Below, in pieces: positions 23,934 to 32,672 of a stretch of 37,094 bases of DNA (positions are counted from its first letter, which is position 1; the number at the start of each line of letters is the position of its first letter). The position numbers were made by a program, and so were the translations under genes. Origin of the DNA: an uncultured Bacteroidales bacterium (lineage in GTDB: Bacteria; Bacteroidota; Bacteroidia; Bacteroidales; Paludibacteraceae); assembly GCA_946617165.1 (NCBI GenBank), contig CAMOJP010000012.1, positions 1-37,094 on the forward strand. The letters run 5' to 3'. Under the pieces are notes generated by a model. The model saw nothing but the letters and a program-made list of their open reading frames with translations. It was not told the DNA's origin and ran no database searches.

Positions 23934-26900
23934 ATGAAACATTCAATTAATCAGTCATTTAAATCTCTTTTTGTTATTCTATTTACTCTCTTTGTGGTAG
24001 TGAATGTTGTAAGTGGACAAGATGAAACACCTTCAGGGCAACCGTTTTATTTGGCGGCTTTCAAGGCTGAGAATTCTAATGCCTCTACAGGTTCAGGTTT
24101 TGTCAAACTTACATGGATTGATGCGCAGGGAGAGCTTTTTGCAAATCCCTTAGCTGCTTTTTTAAATGATCCCAATCAAATGCCTTATGCCACAGGGAAC
24201 CCCTCGAATAGTGATAATTTTAGTTCAGAGGCCATGGTTGTAGGTGCAACACTGACAGCAACAGAAAGTGTAGAAGATTCTGATCCTAACAGTCAGGTGA
24301 ATGGGATATTAAGGAATCTGCTTACAGGTAATAAAAATTCACCCAACATATTCATGACACCTTTTGCATATTTTAAGGCGGATGCTCAGGGTGCTGAAGG
24401 CTCGTATTTTGTAGAATGGACGTTTAATGATGCCAAAGTTATTCGTCAAGATACTGCGATGGACAAAGAACACCCGGAAAGCGCATATTATAAAGTATTA
24501 CCTAATTCGGCTAACGTCTTTTACATGAAATCGCAGACTGAAGTTGCAGGACTAACCGAGGCATATTTCGGCGCCGTCGCTGCCCCCAATACCATCTATG
24601 CGGTATTCAAAAAGTATCTGCTCGCTAATCCTGTTGTAGTTAATAATGGCGTAGTTGGCACTTCCGCGAATGCGACAACTACTCTCGATATGTATATTGA
24701 TGTTGAAGGAGATATGTCGCAACTTAAAGACGATTATGCTGATTTTAATTTTCCGGCATCTACTTTTGCGTTTGATGATGATGTGGAATGGTCTTGGACA
24801 TTGGCGGATAATCCCTTTGGGAAGTTGAGTGCTGCAAAAGGACGTGTGCACATCATAGTCTCTTTTAAAACCAAAAAAGATATAGAGGAAGGAACCTACC
24901 GAACAGTGTTCCCCGTAAGTATGCAGGGCACAAATCCGTCTACATTGGATGTTAAGTTGTCTGTATATGCACGGCCTATGAGTATCAATGTGGCAAGTGT
25001 TAAAATAGGAAACTTGGATCCTGTAGAATATGAAACACTAGCCGAAGCAGTGGATGCGGCTAATGGCGCGACAGGAGATGTGACACTTACTTTGCTAAAG
25101 AATATAGCAGTATATAGTTCTGTCACGCTATCCAACACCATCAAACTGGATCTCAACGGATATGTTTTGAGTGCCGCTCCTACAGTAGATATGGTTGGTC
25201 AACCAGTATTAAAAATCGCTGGTGTAGGAAAAACAGTGACTTTAGTTTACAATAAGCAAGGCGGAGCTATTCAAGCAGCTCCGGCTGTTGGTGCGCTTGG
25301 TGTCATGGGAGGTCTCGGCGTTGAGGTTGCTGCAGGAACATTGGTTCTCAATGGTGGTACGATTGCATCCGAAAACGCTTTAACTACTTATGACGAGGCT
25401 GCCCAAACGGCAGCAATCAAAGTAAATGCAGGTGCTACGTTAATCCAAAACGGCGCAACGATTACTGCTACGTCCGCTGGACCGAATGCAATCGGTATCT
25501 ACAATGAAGGTACTGTACAGATTAAGGAAGGTTCTGTTTCCGCGGAGGCAGGTTTCAATAATGCCATGGCTGTGTATGCGTTGAATGGTTCATCAACCAC
25601 TATAGACGGCGGTTCGCTCTCCGCTTTGGCGAAAGAACAAGATGGAACAACAGATTTTAGTGATGCTATACCTAATGGCATTCCTACTTGGACCAATGCC
25701 TATGCCGTCAATGTAGCAGAAGGAAGTACGGTTACCGTTAACGGAGGAGATTTATACGCAGAGGCTACCAATGCTAATCGTGCATATGCTGTTTCTGCCT
25801 TGGCGGGGTTTGGAGGAAAACTGATTGTAAATAAAGGTGCAACGGTTCGTGCCAAATCTCCGAATAGCATGTATTCTTTCCCTGTGGCGCTTATGACTGG
25901 TGATGTTACTATCAACGGAGGTAAGTTTGACGGAAAATACATGGATAATATCACAGGAGAAACTAATAACCCTGCTGTGTTCGGCGTAAATTATGAAAAA
26001 TTTTCATTTGTTTCTGGAACGTGCAAGACTGAGAAATTTTTTACTGAAAACGCTAACTTTCCTACTTCTTATAATCATCCAACATATAAAAAATATAGTG
26101 TTGTCAAAGCTAGTCAAGACTATATTGACGGCTATCGTTATATTGCAGTAGCGGAAGATGCGGATTTGGCAAGTGTTGTTCCTGCTTGCCGTATAGGTTC
26201 GGTGGGTTATAATACTTTAGAGGATGCCATAGCTTATGCTAACAATAATCCGTCAGAGGAAGTTGTTATTTTTATGATGAGAAATTATACACTTCCTGCC
26301 GGATATTACACTTTGCCTGCTAAAGCAACTATTGTTGTACCAATGAGTGATGAACAAGCTAAAGAAATCAATCTTGTACCTTTGCACATAACATTCAATG
26401 ATATCCATAGTGAAAATCCTTATGTTGAGAATGTTCCTCAAGAGTTCCGTCGGTTAACCTTCGCAGAAGGTGTAAACATGGAGGTCTTTGGCGATATAGA
26501 AGTAACTTGTACACAATTAGCGAGTAACGAAGCGTATACTTCTCAACCAGTTGGTCCTTATGGACGTTTGGTTCTTGCTCCTGGTAGTCATATTACGCTG
26601 CAATCTGGATCAAACCTTCGTGCATGGGGATTCGTTACAGGAGATGGCACTATCGGCAAAGATGGAACTTATCTATCAGGAGAGATTGATGCTCGTCGCG
26701 GCGCAAATGTATACGAAATGTTCCAATTAGGCGACTGGAAAGGTGCTACGACATCGGTCGCCATTACTGGTATGATGGGAAATGAAGAAATTGCGAAGAA
26801 AAAAATATTCCCGGTAACGCAATACTTTATCCAAAATATAGAGTCTCCTGTTAAATATCACCCCGGAGCCATTCTTTCTACTTCTGCTACTGTGTCAGAA

Positions 26901-29900
26901 GGTATTCAAGGATTTGGAGGAATTTCAGTTACAATGAACGCTCCTGATATCAAGATAGTTAGTGTTACTCCCGATCAGGCTATTTTCTTGATGGATCAGG
27001 AAGCGGATGCAGAAAATACGTGGGTTCGTAAGTGGTATGATGTCAAAAATGATGTCCAAACTTATGAAGTGAATAGTGGTGCTCATATTGGCTCTATGGT
27101 CTTAGATATGGGAAGATTGTCATTGGCAGGTTTTGATGTGCCAGTGCAACTCAATTCTGCTAAATATGATTTACCAATCACTTCTAATATGAAAATCCAT
27201 CTCCTTACAGGAGAAATGGACTTCCTACAGAACACAAGTTTGCTTCCTGGTGCTGAAGTAGAGGTGGACAAAGAGTCTACTGTTAGTGTTTCTATGAGTG
27301 AAGAAGAATTAGAGGCGAAAAATAATAACGAAGATAGAGTTTATTATACAGGTGCTCTTTATGTTTATGATAAGCAAGATTGGGATAAATATGCATATTG
27401 TAAAGAATATACTGGGAAGAAATTTGTCTCAAGTACTGCGTACACTAAAACCGTACGCTATGCACCTTCTTGGAATGGGCAACCTACTATACGTAATGAG
27501 CAAGAGTGCCCAGCATCCGCAGCAATCAATGTTCATGGTACATTCCAAACAGCAACAGGATTTGTTTATACCTCTGAACATGGTGCAAATATTTTTTCTA
27601 CAAACAAAGATGCAGGTACATTTATTTTCAATAATGCCGCAAGCGAAGCGGCTGACCGAGAAGTGTGGAATGTTTATGGAAGTGGAGATTGGAAATCCCA
27701 AATTTTCTATCCTGCTCGTCTTAAAAATGGGAACAATGAATATGTAAATACAGACGAAGCTAAGGCTGGTGATGCATACTGTTATATCAACAATGAATGG
27801 ACTACTATGTATGCCGATCCAGATAATACATGTTTCATTGTGAAGCGTAATGATGAAACAGGGGATACTTATTATGCTAAACCTGCTGAGTATGTGGCAA
27901 TACAAGTAGAAAAACGGCTCAATAATGTGAATCCTGATGATCAGTTCTATGAGTATATTGGCAACCCCGACCATACCTACTCTGATGCCGATGGCGCAGG
28001 AAGACTCTTTATCCTGACGAGTAATTGCCAATGGTGGGAAGTAGAAAAGAAAGACAACCTATATCATTGTATCCATCCGCAGAACGATACTTATTATCAT
28101 TGGGTTTCTGCCATTGATGGTGAATCTGGTATTGATTATGGCCACTGGGAAGAAAAACGTTTTAACATCACATGGAAAAACTGGGATGGAACTATAATCC
28201 AAACCGGGAATGCGGATGGTGACGATGACGACGAATATTCTGTCACCTATGGCACGATGGCTGAGTTCCTCGGAACCAACCCGACTCGTAAACCGGATAT
28301 TGACTATACCTACGACTTTACGGGTTGGTCGCCTGAACTCGCTCCTGTCACTTCCAATGTCACATACACGGCTACATACGAGAAGAAAGAGCGCAAATAC
28401 ACCATTACCTTCTTGCAAGAGGGTGGTGTGGAAATCGAACGCCAGTTCTTGCCTCACAATGCCGTTCCTGTCTGCGAGAATACGCCGACTAAGATTGGTC
28501 ACACGCTCGTTTGGAGTCCGGCTATTGCCGCTGTAACAGGCGATGCAACCTATACCGCTACGTGGAAAGAAGAACCGCCTACTGAGTATGAGGTTACTTT
28601 CTACGATTATGACGGAACTACTCTTCTCCAACAAAGTGATGTCAATGTGGGCGATAAGCCTACGCCACCTGTAATTGAGGACGGAAAACCAGTATGCGAT
28701 GGTGGATGCGAAAGTGGTAAGACATCATCTACTGGAGAATTTACTTATGTCTTCGACCACTGGTCACCAGAACCGGAAGTTGTTTCTGCTACCAGTGTGA
28801 AATCCTATGTCGCTGTTTACAGCGAAGTGCCTAAGAAATATACGATATATTACTTCATGGAAGACGGTAAAATTCCAAATCCGACCAAACCATCTGAAGA
28901 ATTACCATATGGTGCAACTCCTACGCCTCCGGCTGTTAGTAAAGAGAATTCTGAAGCTGGTTATACATATACATTGGTATGGAAAACTTTGGATGAATCC
29001 GGGAATATTGAAACTGTTCGCGGGACCGCTTCCTATAAACCTACATATGAAAGGGAAGAAAATCGGTATAATCGCTTCACGGTTACTCTTGCTACCAATA
29101 TACCTAAAGGATGTATGCTAAGGGGAACGGGTACATATGATTATGGAGACAATGCTACTATTGAGGCAATGCCCGTGGAAGGATATGGATTTGTTCGCTG
29201 GGAAGATGGCAGTACCGAAAATCCTCGTACAATAACTGTATCAACCGATGTTTCCTATACTGCTATCGTTCGGGAGGATAAAACGGTGGCAATTGGAGAT
29301 GTCTTTAATGCTGATGGCGATATCGTTAATGACCTCATCCTTGAGTCTAACGGATCAGCTTCCGGACAAATAACAAATGCTAATGCTTTATCCGTAGAAG
29401 GCAATGCTTACTTCGACCTCACGCTTAATGCAAACGCCGAGACATGGTACGCCTTCGGTCTGCCGTGGCAGGTGAACACAAACGGTGGCATCTCCGCGGA
29501 CGGACGTACTTTAGTCCTACAAAACAACTGCTATCTCCTTGAGTTTGATGGCGAACTTGCTGCTAATGGAGCTCTCGATCCTGAAACGCAAAGCACGTGG
29601 CGTTATGTCAAGAGTGGTATACTCCAGCCCGGAAAACTCTATATGATTTATCTCCGTTATGCCGCTTCTACTATTCGCTTCGCTAAAGCCGCCGGCGCTG
29701 ACTTGGTTAATAACACCATCACGTTAGAGGCCAACCCTTCTGCAGTGGATGCTGCTGCCGGATGGAATGCAATAGCTAACCCGACTACCTACTACGCACA
29801 ACTCACTACCGATGCTATCCCGACGCATAAGGGACAAGCATACGTTCCCGGTGTGCCTGATTCCAATGGTAATGCAACGGATACCTATATGCCGGTTGAC

Positions 29901-30563
29901 CTCACTTCTGATAAACTCATCGTTGGACAACCGCTCTTCGTACAGATTTCGCCTTCAGATGCAGGAGATATTGTGGCTAAGAACAATGTCTTTGCCGCTC
30001 CGCGTCGTGCGCCGCAGACATCAACAGAGTATGAAGTGCGTATCGCTCCGCATAATGGTGCTTATATCGACCGACTCTATATCAGCACTTCCGACGAAAA
30101 GGAGGATAAGTATATTATCGGACAAGACCTCGCTAAGATTAGCGTAGCTACCGGCGTCGCTCAGATGTGGGTGAACCGCTATGATGCCAAACTCTGCGCT
30201 AATGTGACCGAGATGATGAATAACCAGGCTACTTTCCCGTTAGGTATCTATGCACCTAAGACCGGACAATATACCCTCTCTACCGTCTCGACGACCGCAG
30301 ACGATGAGGAACTGTATGTGACGATTGACGGAACACCGGTTTGGGACCTCGCAACTGGGGCATATACCATTGACCTCCAACAGGGTAATACTAACGAATA
30401 CGGACTCCTTATTATCCGTCGTCCGGCACCGGAAGTAACGACCGGATGCCAGAATGTCGAAGCAAGTGAAAACGCTTCCGTTCGTAAAGTGCTCATTAAC
30501 GGTCAGGTATTTATCCTCCGCGATGGTGCAGTTTATACCATCTTCGGACAAAAGGCTAAATAA
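23934..30563 (+). CDS. Giant cell-surface protein with InlB-type repeats and sorting-signal-like C-terminus
   Basis: The 2209-residue protein has a signal peptide (about 1-29, ending VVSGQ). Residues about 360-760 are a repetitive strand-turn region (GTLVLNGGTI, GATLIQNGATITA, STTIDGGSLSA, STVTVNGGDLYAE) suggesting a right-handed beta-helix, and a similar region continues to about 1200. Four InlB/Flg_new-like repeats follow at about 1409-1705 (e.g. YTYDFTGWSPELAPVTSN, KYTITFLQEGG, YEVTFYDYDGTTLL, KKYTIYYFMEDGK), then a bacterial Ig-like unit with VEGYGFVRWEDGS near 1740. The last 25 residues (VRKVLINGQVFILRDGAVY and on) look like the T9SS type A-like C-terminal signal of Bacteroidota. It is likely exported and displayed as an adhesin or matrix protein; the ligand is unknown. 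The first two-thirds are clearly more A/T-rich than the last third. Confidence 0.8.
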   Translation: MKHSINQSFKSLFVILFTLFVVVNVVSGQDETPSGQPFYLAAFKAENSNASTGSGFVKLTWIDAQGELFANPLAAFLNDPNQMPYATGNPSNSDNFSSEAMVVGATLTATESVEDSDPNSQVNGILRNLLTGNKNSPNIFMTPFAYFKADAQGAEGSYFVEWTFNDAKVIRQDTAMDKEHPESAYYKVLPNSANVFYMKSQTEVAGLTEAYFGAVAAPNTIYAVFKKYLLANPVVVNNGVVGTSANATTTLDMYIDVEGDMSQLKDDYADFNFPASTFAFDDDVEWSWTLADNPFGKLSAAKGRVHIIVSFKTKKDIEEGTYRTVFPVSMQGTNPSTLDVKLSVYARPMSINVASVKIGNLDPVEYETLAEAVDAANGATGDVTLTLLKNIAVYSSVTLSNTIKLDLNGYVLSAAPTVDMVGQPVLKIAGVGKTVTLVYNKQGGAIQAAPAVGALGVMGGLGVEVAAGTLVLNGGTIASENALTTYDEAAQTAAIKVNAGATLIQNGATITATSAGPNAIGIYNEGTVQIKEGSVSAEAGFNNAMAVYALNGSSTTIDGGSLSALAKEQDGTTDFSDAIPNGIPTWTNAYAVNVAEGSTVTVNGGDLYAEATNANRAYAVSALAGFGGKLIVNKGATVRAKSPNSMYSFPVALMTGDVTINGGKFDGKYMDNITGETNNPAVFGVNYEKFSFVSGTCKTEKFFTENANFPTSYNHPTYKKYSVVKASQDYIDGYRYIAVAEDADLASVVPACRIGSVGYNTLEDAIAYANNNPSEEVVIFMMRNYTLPAGYYTLPAKATIVVPMSDEQAKEINLVPLHITFNDIHSENPYVENVPQEFRRLTFAEGVNMEVFGDIEVTCTQLASNEAYTSQPVGPYGRLVLAPGSHITLQSGSNLRAWGFVTGDGTIGKDGTYLSGEIDARRGANVYEMFQLGDWKGATTSVAITGMMGNEEIAKKKIFPVTQYFIQNIESPVKYHPGAILSTSATVSEGIQGFGGISVTMNAPDIKIVSVTPDQAIFLMDQEADAENTWVRKWYDVKNDVQTYEVNSGAHIGSMVLDMGRLSLAGFDVPVQLNSAKYDLPITSNMKIHLLTGEMDFLQNTSLLPGAEVEVDKESTVSVSMSEEELEAKNNNEDRVYYTGALYVYDKQDWDKYAYCKEYTGKKFVSSTAYTKTVRYAPSWNGQPTIRNEQECPASAAINVHGTFQTATGFVYTSEHGANIFSTNKDAGTFIFNNAASEAADREVWNVYGSGDWKSQIFYPARLKNGNNEYVNTDEAKAGDAYCYINNEWTTMYADPDNTCFIVKRNDETGDTYYAKPAEYVAIQVEKRLNNVNPDDQFYEYIGNPDHTYSDADGAGRLFILTSNCQWWEVEKKDNLYHCIHPQNDTYYHWVSAIDGESGIDYGHWEEKRFNITWKNWDGTIIQTGNADGDDDDEYSVTYGTMAEFLGTNPTRKPDIDYTYDFTGWSPELAPVTSNVTYTATYEKKERKYTITFLQEGGVEIERQFLPHNAVPVCENTPTKIGHTLVWSPAIAAVTGDATYTATWKEEPPTEYEVTFYDYDGTTLLQQSDVNVGDKPTPPVIEDGKPVCDGGCESGKTSSTGEFTYVFDHWSPEPEVVSATSVKSYVAVYSEVPKKYTIYYFMEDGKIPNPTKPSEELPYGATPTPPAVSKENSEAGYTYTLVWKTLDESGNIETVRGTASYKPTYEREENRYNRFTVTLATNIPKGCMLRGTGTYDYGDNATIEAMPVEGYGFVRWEDGSTENPRTITVSTDVSYTAIVREDKTVAIGDVFNADGDIVNDLILESNGSASGQITNANALSVEGNAYFDLTLNANAETWYAFGLPWQVNTNGGISADGRTLVLQNNCYLLEFDGELAANGALDPETQSTWRYVKSGILQPGKLYMIYLRYAASTIRFAKAAGADLVNNTITLEANPSAVDAAAGWNAIANPTTYYAQLTTDAIPTHKGQAYVPGVPDSNGNATDTYMPVDLTSDKLIVGQPLFVQISPSDAGDIVAKNNVFAAPRRAPQTSTEYEVRIAPHNGAYIDRLYISTSDEKEDKYIIGQDLAKISVATGVAQMWVNRYDAKLCANVTEMMNNQATFPLGIYAPKTGQYTLSTVSTTADDEELYVTIDGTPVWDLATGAYTIDLQQGNTNEYGLLIIRRPAPEVTTGCQNVEASENASVRKVLINGQVFILRDGAVYTIFGQKAK

Positions 30564-30606
30564 TGACTGCTGATAACTGATTACTGACTACTAAAAAATT
30601 ACGATT

Positions 30607-30723
30607 ATGAAACGCAAAAAATATACAGCTCCTCAAACGCAGGAGTACAAAATCGAAACAACAGGAGTCTTAATGGGCTCATTTCCGAACTATATGCCGT
30701 TAACTCCTGTAACTAATCCCTAA
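30607..30723 (+). CDS. 38-residue peptide of the MKRKKY/MKKKY small-protein type
   Basis: This ORF is too short for the track. It begins MKRKKYTAPQTQEYKIETTG and ends PLTPVTNP at TAA 30721-30723. Basic starts such as MKKKY-x-x-P followed by a short E/I-rich stretch and a G-S/L end are common small Bacteroidales proteins, often encoded after large surface proteins. It begins 43 bp after the stop of the giant gene and is followed by a terminator hairpin, so it is probably translated from the same message. Function is unknown; the N-terminal part may be a leader and the end a processed peptide, which is speculation. Confidence 0.65.
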   Translation: MKRKKYTAPQTQEYKIETTGVLMGSFPNYMPLTPVTNP

Positions 30724-30751
30724 TGGATTATTCTCGCTATAGGGCGTATGT

Positions 30752-30768
30752 GTCGTCGCTATGACGAC
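30752..30768 (+). other. Short hairpin after the small peptide gene
   Basis: GTCGTC (30752-30757) pairs with GACGAC (30763-30768) around GCTAT. It precedes the main terminator. Confidence 0.4.
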
Positions 30769-30779
30769 TTATAGAAGTG

Positions 30780-30826
30780 TACGACCTGCCTCGTGGTTTC
30801 TCACCCGCGGTAGGTCGTATCTTTCA
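30780..30826 (+). terminator. Terminator after the surface-protein operon
   Basis: An 11-bp stem, TACGACCTGCC (30780-30790) with GGTAGGTCGTA (30809-30819), one G-T pair, an 18-nt loop and a short T-rich tail (TCTTTC). The T-tract is weak, so termination may be inefficient. Confidence 0.6.
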
Positions 30827-30876
30827 CCCTTCACCCCCTTAAAACTATAACGGTAATAATAAAAAATGCGATTTCT

Positions 30877-30908
30877 TTTGCATATATCAAAAAATAGCAC
30901 TACCTTTG
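30877..30908 (+). promoter_or_regulatory. Promoter of the DUF4105/Lnb-type gene
   Basis: TTTG (30877-30880), 20 nt, TACCTTTG (30901-30908), then CGCTGC. The leader is about 80 nt and A/T-rich. Confidence 0.8.
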
Positions 30909-30991
30909 CGCTGCATTTATAATATACATCTGTAAAAGGTCAAAGCTACATAAAAAGAGATAATATCATTTATTATGAATGTATTGATATA

Positions 30992-32200
30992 ATGAAGAAG
31001 TTGTTATATATCTATATATTGCTTTATGCTAATATCGCATGTTTGTGGGCCAATACAGATTCTCTTTCCGTCGCCGAACGAAACGCTCTCCAAGGTTTCA
31101 ACGATACCATTGACCGCTCCGCTCCGGATTTTGTTAAAGTGAGTTTGGTCGTATGTGATCCTTGCGATGTCCTTTATTCTACACTCGGACACGCAGCGCT
31201 GCACCTACAATGCCCAACCTTTAATCTGGATTATATTTTTTCTTATGAAGGAGAGAACGTACGCAAAAAAATATGGACTTTCCTCAGAGGTGATTTGAAG
31301 ATGGGTATGTTTGCTATGACTCCCAATGAGTTTCTGGCATCTTACAGCGAATCAGGAAGAGGAGTTCGGGAATATACCATCAACTTGAGCCCTCAACAAA
31401 AGCAAAAATTGTGGGAGGTGATGGACAATCATGTGACAGAAGGCGCCAATCTTCCATATGACTATTTTCGTCGTGGTTGTGCAAAGTCCGTCGTGCGAGT
31501 GATACACGAGGCGCTTGGCAAAAATGCTATACATTATGCGCCTTGGCCTGACAAATATACCAAACAGACATTGAGGGAAATAGTACGCAATTTCATTACC
31601 GATGCACCATGGGAGGAATTTATGTTGTATTTTCTCATTGGAGTTGAAGGTGACAAGTCTTATCCATGTGAGCAGAAATTGATTGTTCCAACAGACCTGG
31701 TGGAGGTGTGGTTGCAAGCAACTTTGGATAATGGTGAACCGGTTTTGGATAGCGAAGCACGTATACTTTTGCCGTCAAATCGTCATAATGAGGGCACTTG
31801 GTGCACACCCTTGTTAGTGGCGATTGTGCTATTGTTGATGGCTTTGTTTAGTATGGGTACATTATGGATAAAACATAAAAAATACGTAATTGCGGGAGAT
31901 GTTATGGACTATGTTGTGCTATCCGTTGTAACCTGCTTAGGCGTGCTTATGACCTATTTATTGTGTTTCTCATCTCTCCCATGCACTTCTTGGAACTGGC
32001 TAATTATACCCTTTAATATCCTGCCTGCAATTGCTTGGCACTGGCGTAAATATTGGGCGTTGCCTTATGCTGTTATATGTGCTATATGGTTGATAGTTGT
32101 GCTTTTATATCCGCATCGTCTCATTGACCCTGCTATAATTCCTCTTACCCTTGCTTGGATACTCATCCTGTTTAAACAGTATCTCCTAAACCGTAAATAA
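30992..32200 (+). CDS. DUF4105 (Lnb-type) membrane protein, probable lipoprotein N-acyltransferase
   Basis: The 402-residue protein has a signal peptide or anchor (about 1-20, ending LWA), a DUF4105 periplasmic domain at about 45-245 and about five membrane helices in the C-terminal third (e.g. LLVAIVLLLMALFSMGTLW, YVVLSVVTCLGVLMTYLL). The papain-like active-site pair is visible: His67 in STLGHAALHL and Cys163 in YDYFRRGCAKSV, with TLRGDLKMGMFA-like spacing in between (FLRGDLKMGMFAMTP). The family was renamed after Lnb, the enzyme adding the third acyl chain to lipoproteins in Bacteroides. I recall that assignment rather than derive it here; the pair His/Cys fits it. No gene symbol is given because paralogues exist. 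Codon use is A/T-rich. Confidence 0.8.
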   Translation: MKKLLYIYILLYANIACLWANTDSLSVAERNALQGFNDTIDRSAPDFVKVSLVVCDPCDVLYSTLGHAALHLQCPTFNLDYIFSYEGENVRKKIWTFLRGDLKMGMFAMTPNEFLASYSESGRGVREYTINLSPQQKQKLWEVMDNHVTEGANLPYDYFRRGCAKSVVRVIHEALGKNAIHYAPWPDKYTKQTLREIVRNFITDAPWEEFMLYFLIGVEGDKSYPCEQKLIVPTDLVEVWLQATLDNGEPVLDSEARILLPSNRHNEGTWCTPLLVAIVLLLMALFSMGTLWIKHKKYVIAGDVMDYVVLSVVTCLGVLMTYLLCFSSLPCTSWNWLIIPFNILPAIAWHWRKYWALPYAVICAIWLIVVLLYPHRLIDPAIIPLTLAWILILFKQYLLNRK

Positions 32201-32207
32201 CGAAGTT

Positions 32208-32238
32208 AAATCGCACTAAAATGCGATTTTTCTTCATT
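32208..32238 (+). terminator. Terminator after the Lnb-type gene
   Basis: AAATCGCA (32208-32215), loop CTAAAA, TGCGATTT (32222-32229), followed by TTCTTCATTTT. The same arm sequences recur after the first hipA. Confidence 0.75.
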
Positions 32239-32253
32239 TTCTTTCCATAATAT

Positions 32254-32284
32254 TTTGTCATATCTAAAATTATTTGTACTTTTG
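32254..32284 (+). promoter_or_regulatory. Promoter of the first hipBA module
   Basis: TTTG (32254-32257), 19 nt, TACTTTTG (32277-32284), then CAGCGGATTT. The leader to hipB is about 65 nt. HipB-type antitoxins usually repress their own promoter; a palindromic operator was not evident by eye. Confidence 0.75.
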
Positions 32285-32354
32285 CAGCGGATTTAAAATA
32301 TCATAAAATATAGTATAGTCACTTTACTGCTTTATTATAAGATAGATTACGATT

Positions 32355-32672
32355 ATGCCAAAGAGTACAATGGGAAATAATTTGCCGCGAAGAGCGGAGC
32401 AAAACCTGCATATAGTGGGAGAACAGATCCGGCTGGCGCGCTTGCGTCGGGATTTGAGTATCGCGCAGATAGCCGAACGGGCGAGTTGTAGCGAGTTGAC
32501 TGTTATGCGCGTGGAAAAAGGAACTCCAACAGTGGCTATCGGTATATACCTGCGCATCTTATTTGCGCTGGGATTGGATGAGAGTATTCTATTCCTTGCC
32601 AAAGATGATGATCTGGGCCGCACGCTGCAGGATCTGGACTTGAAACATCGCCAAAGAGCATCTAAGAAATGA
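32355..32672 (+). CDS. hipB: HipB-like antitoxin, HTH XRE family (module 1)
   Basis: The 105-residue protein has a helix-turn-helix domain at about 18-78: VGEQIRLARLRRDLSIAQIAERASCSELTVMRVEKGTPTVAIG, a standard XRE fold. The C-terminal tail is charged (DLDLKHRQRASKK). It should bind DNA and neutralise the HipA encoded next; the two genes overlap by 4 bp (ATGA). The DNA-binding part is complete. Confidence 0.85.
   Translation: MPKSTMGNNLPRRAEQNLHIVGEQIRLARLRRDLSIAQIAERASCSELTVMRVEKGTPTVAIGIYLRILFALGLDESILFLAKDDDLGRTLQDLDLKHRQRASKK

Noticed and set aside
27429-28031. 200-residue minus-strand ORF inside the giant gene
   Set aside because: Isoleucine- and cysteine-rich antisense frame inside an intact long gene.
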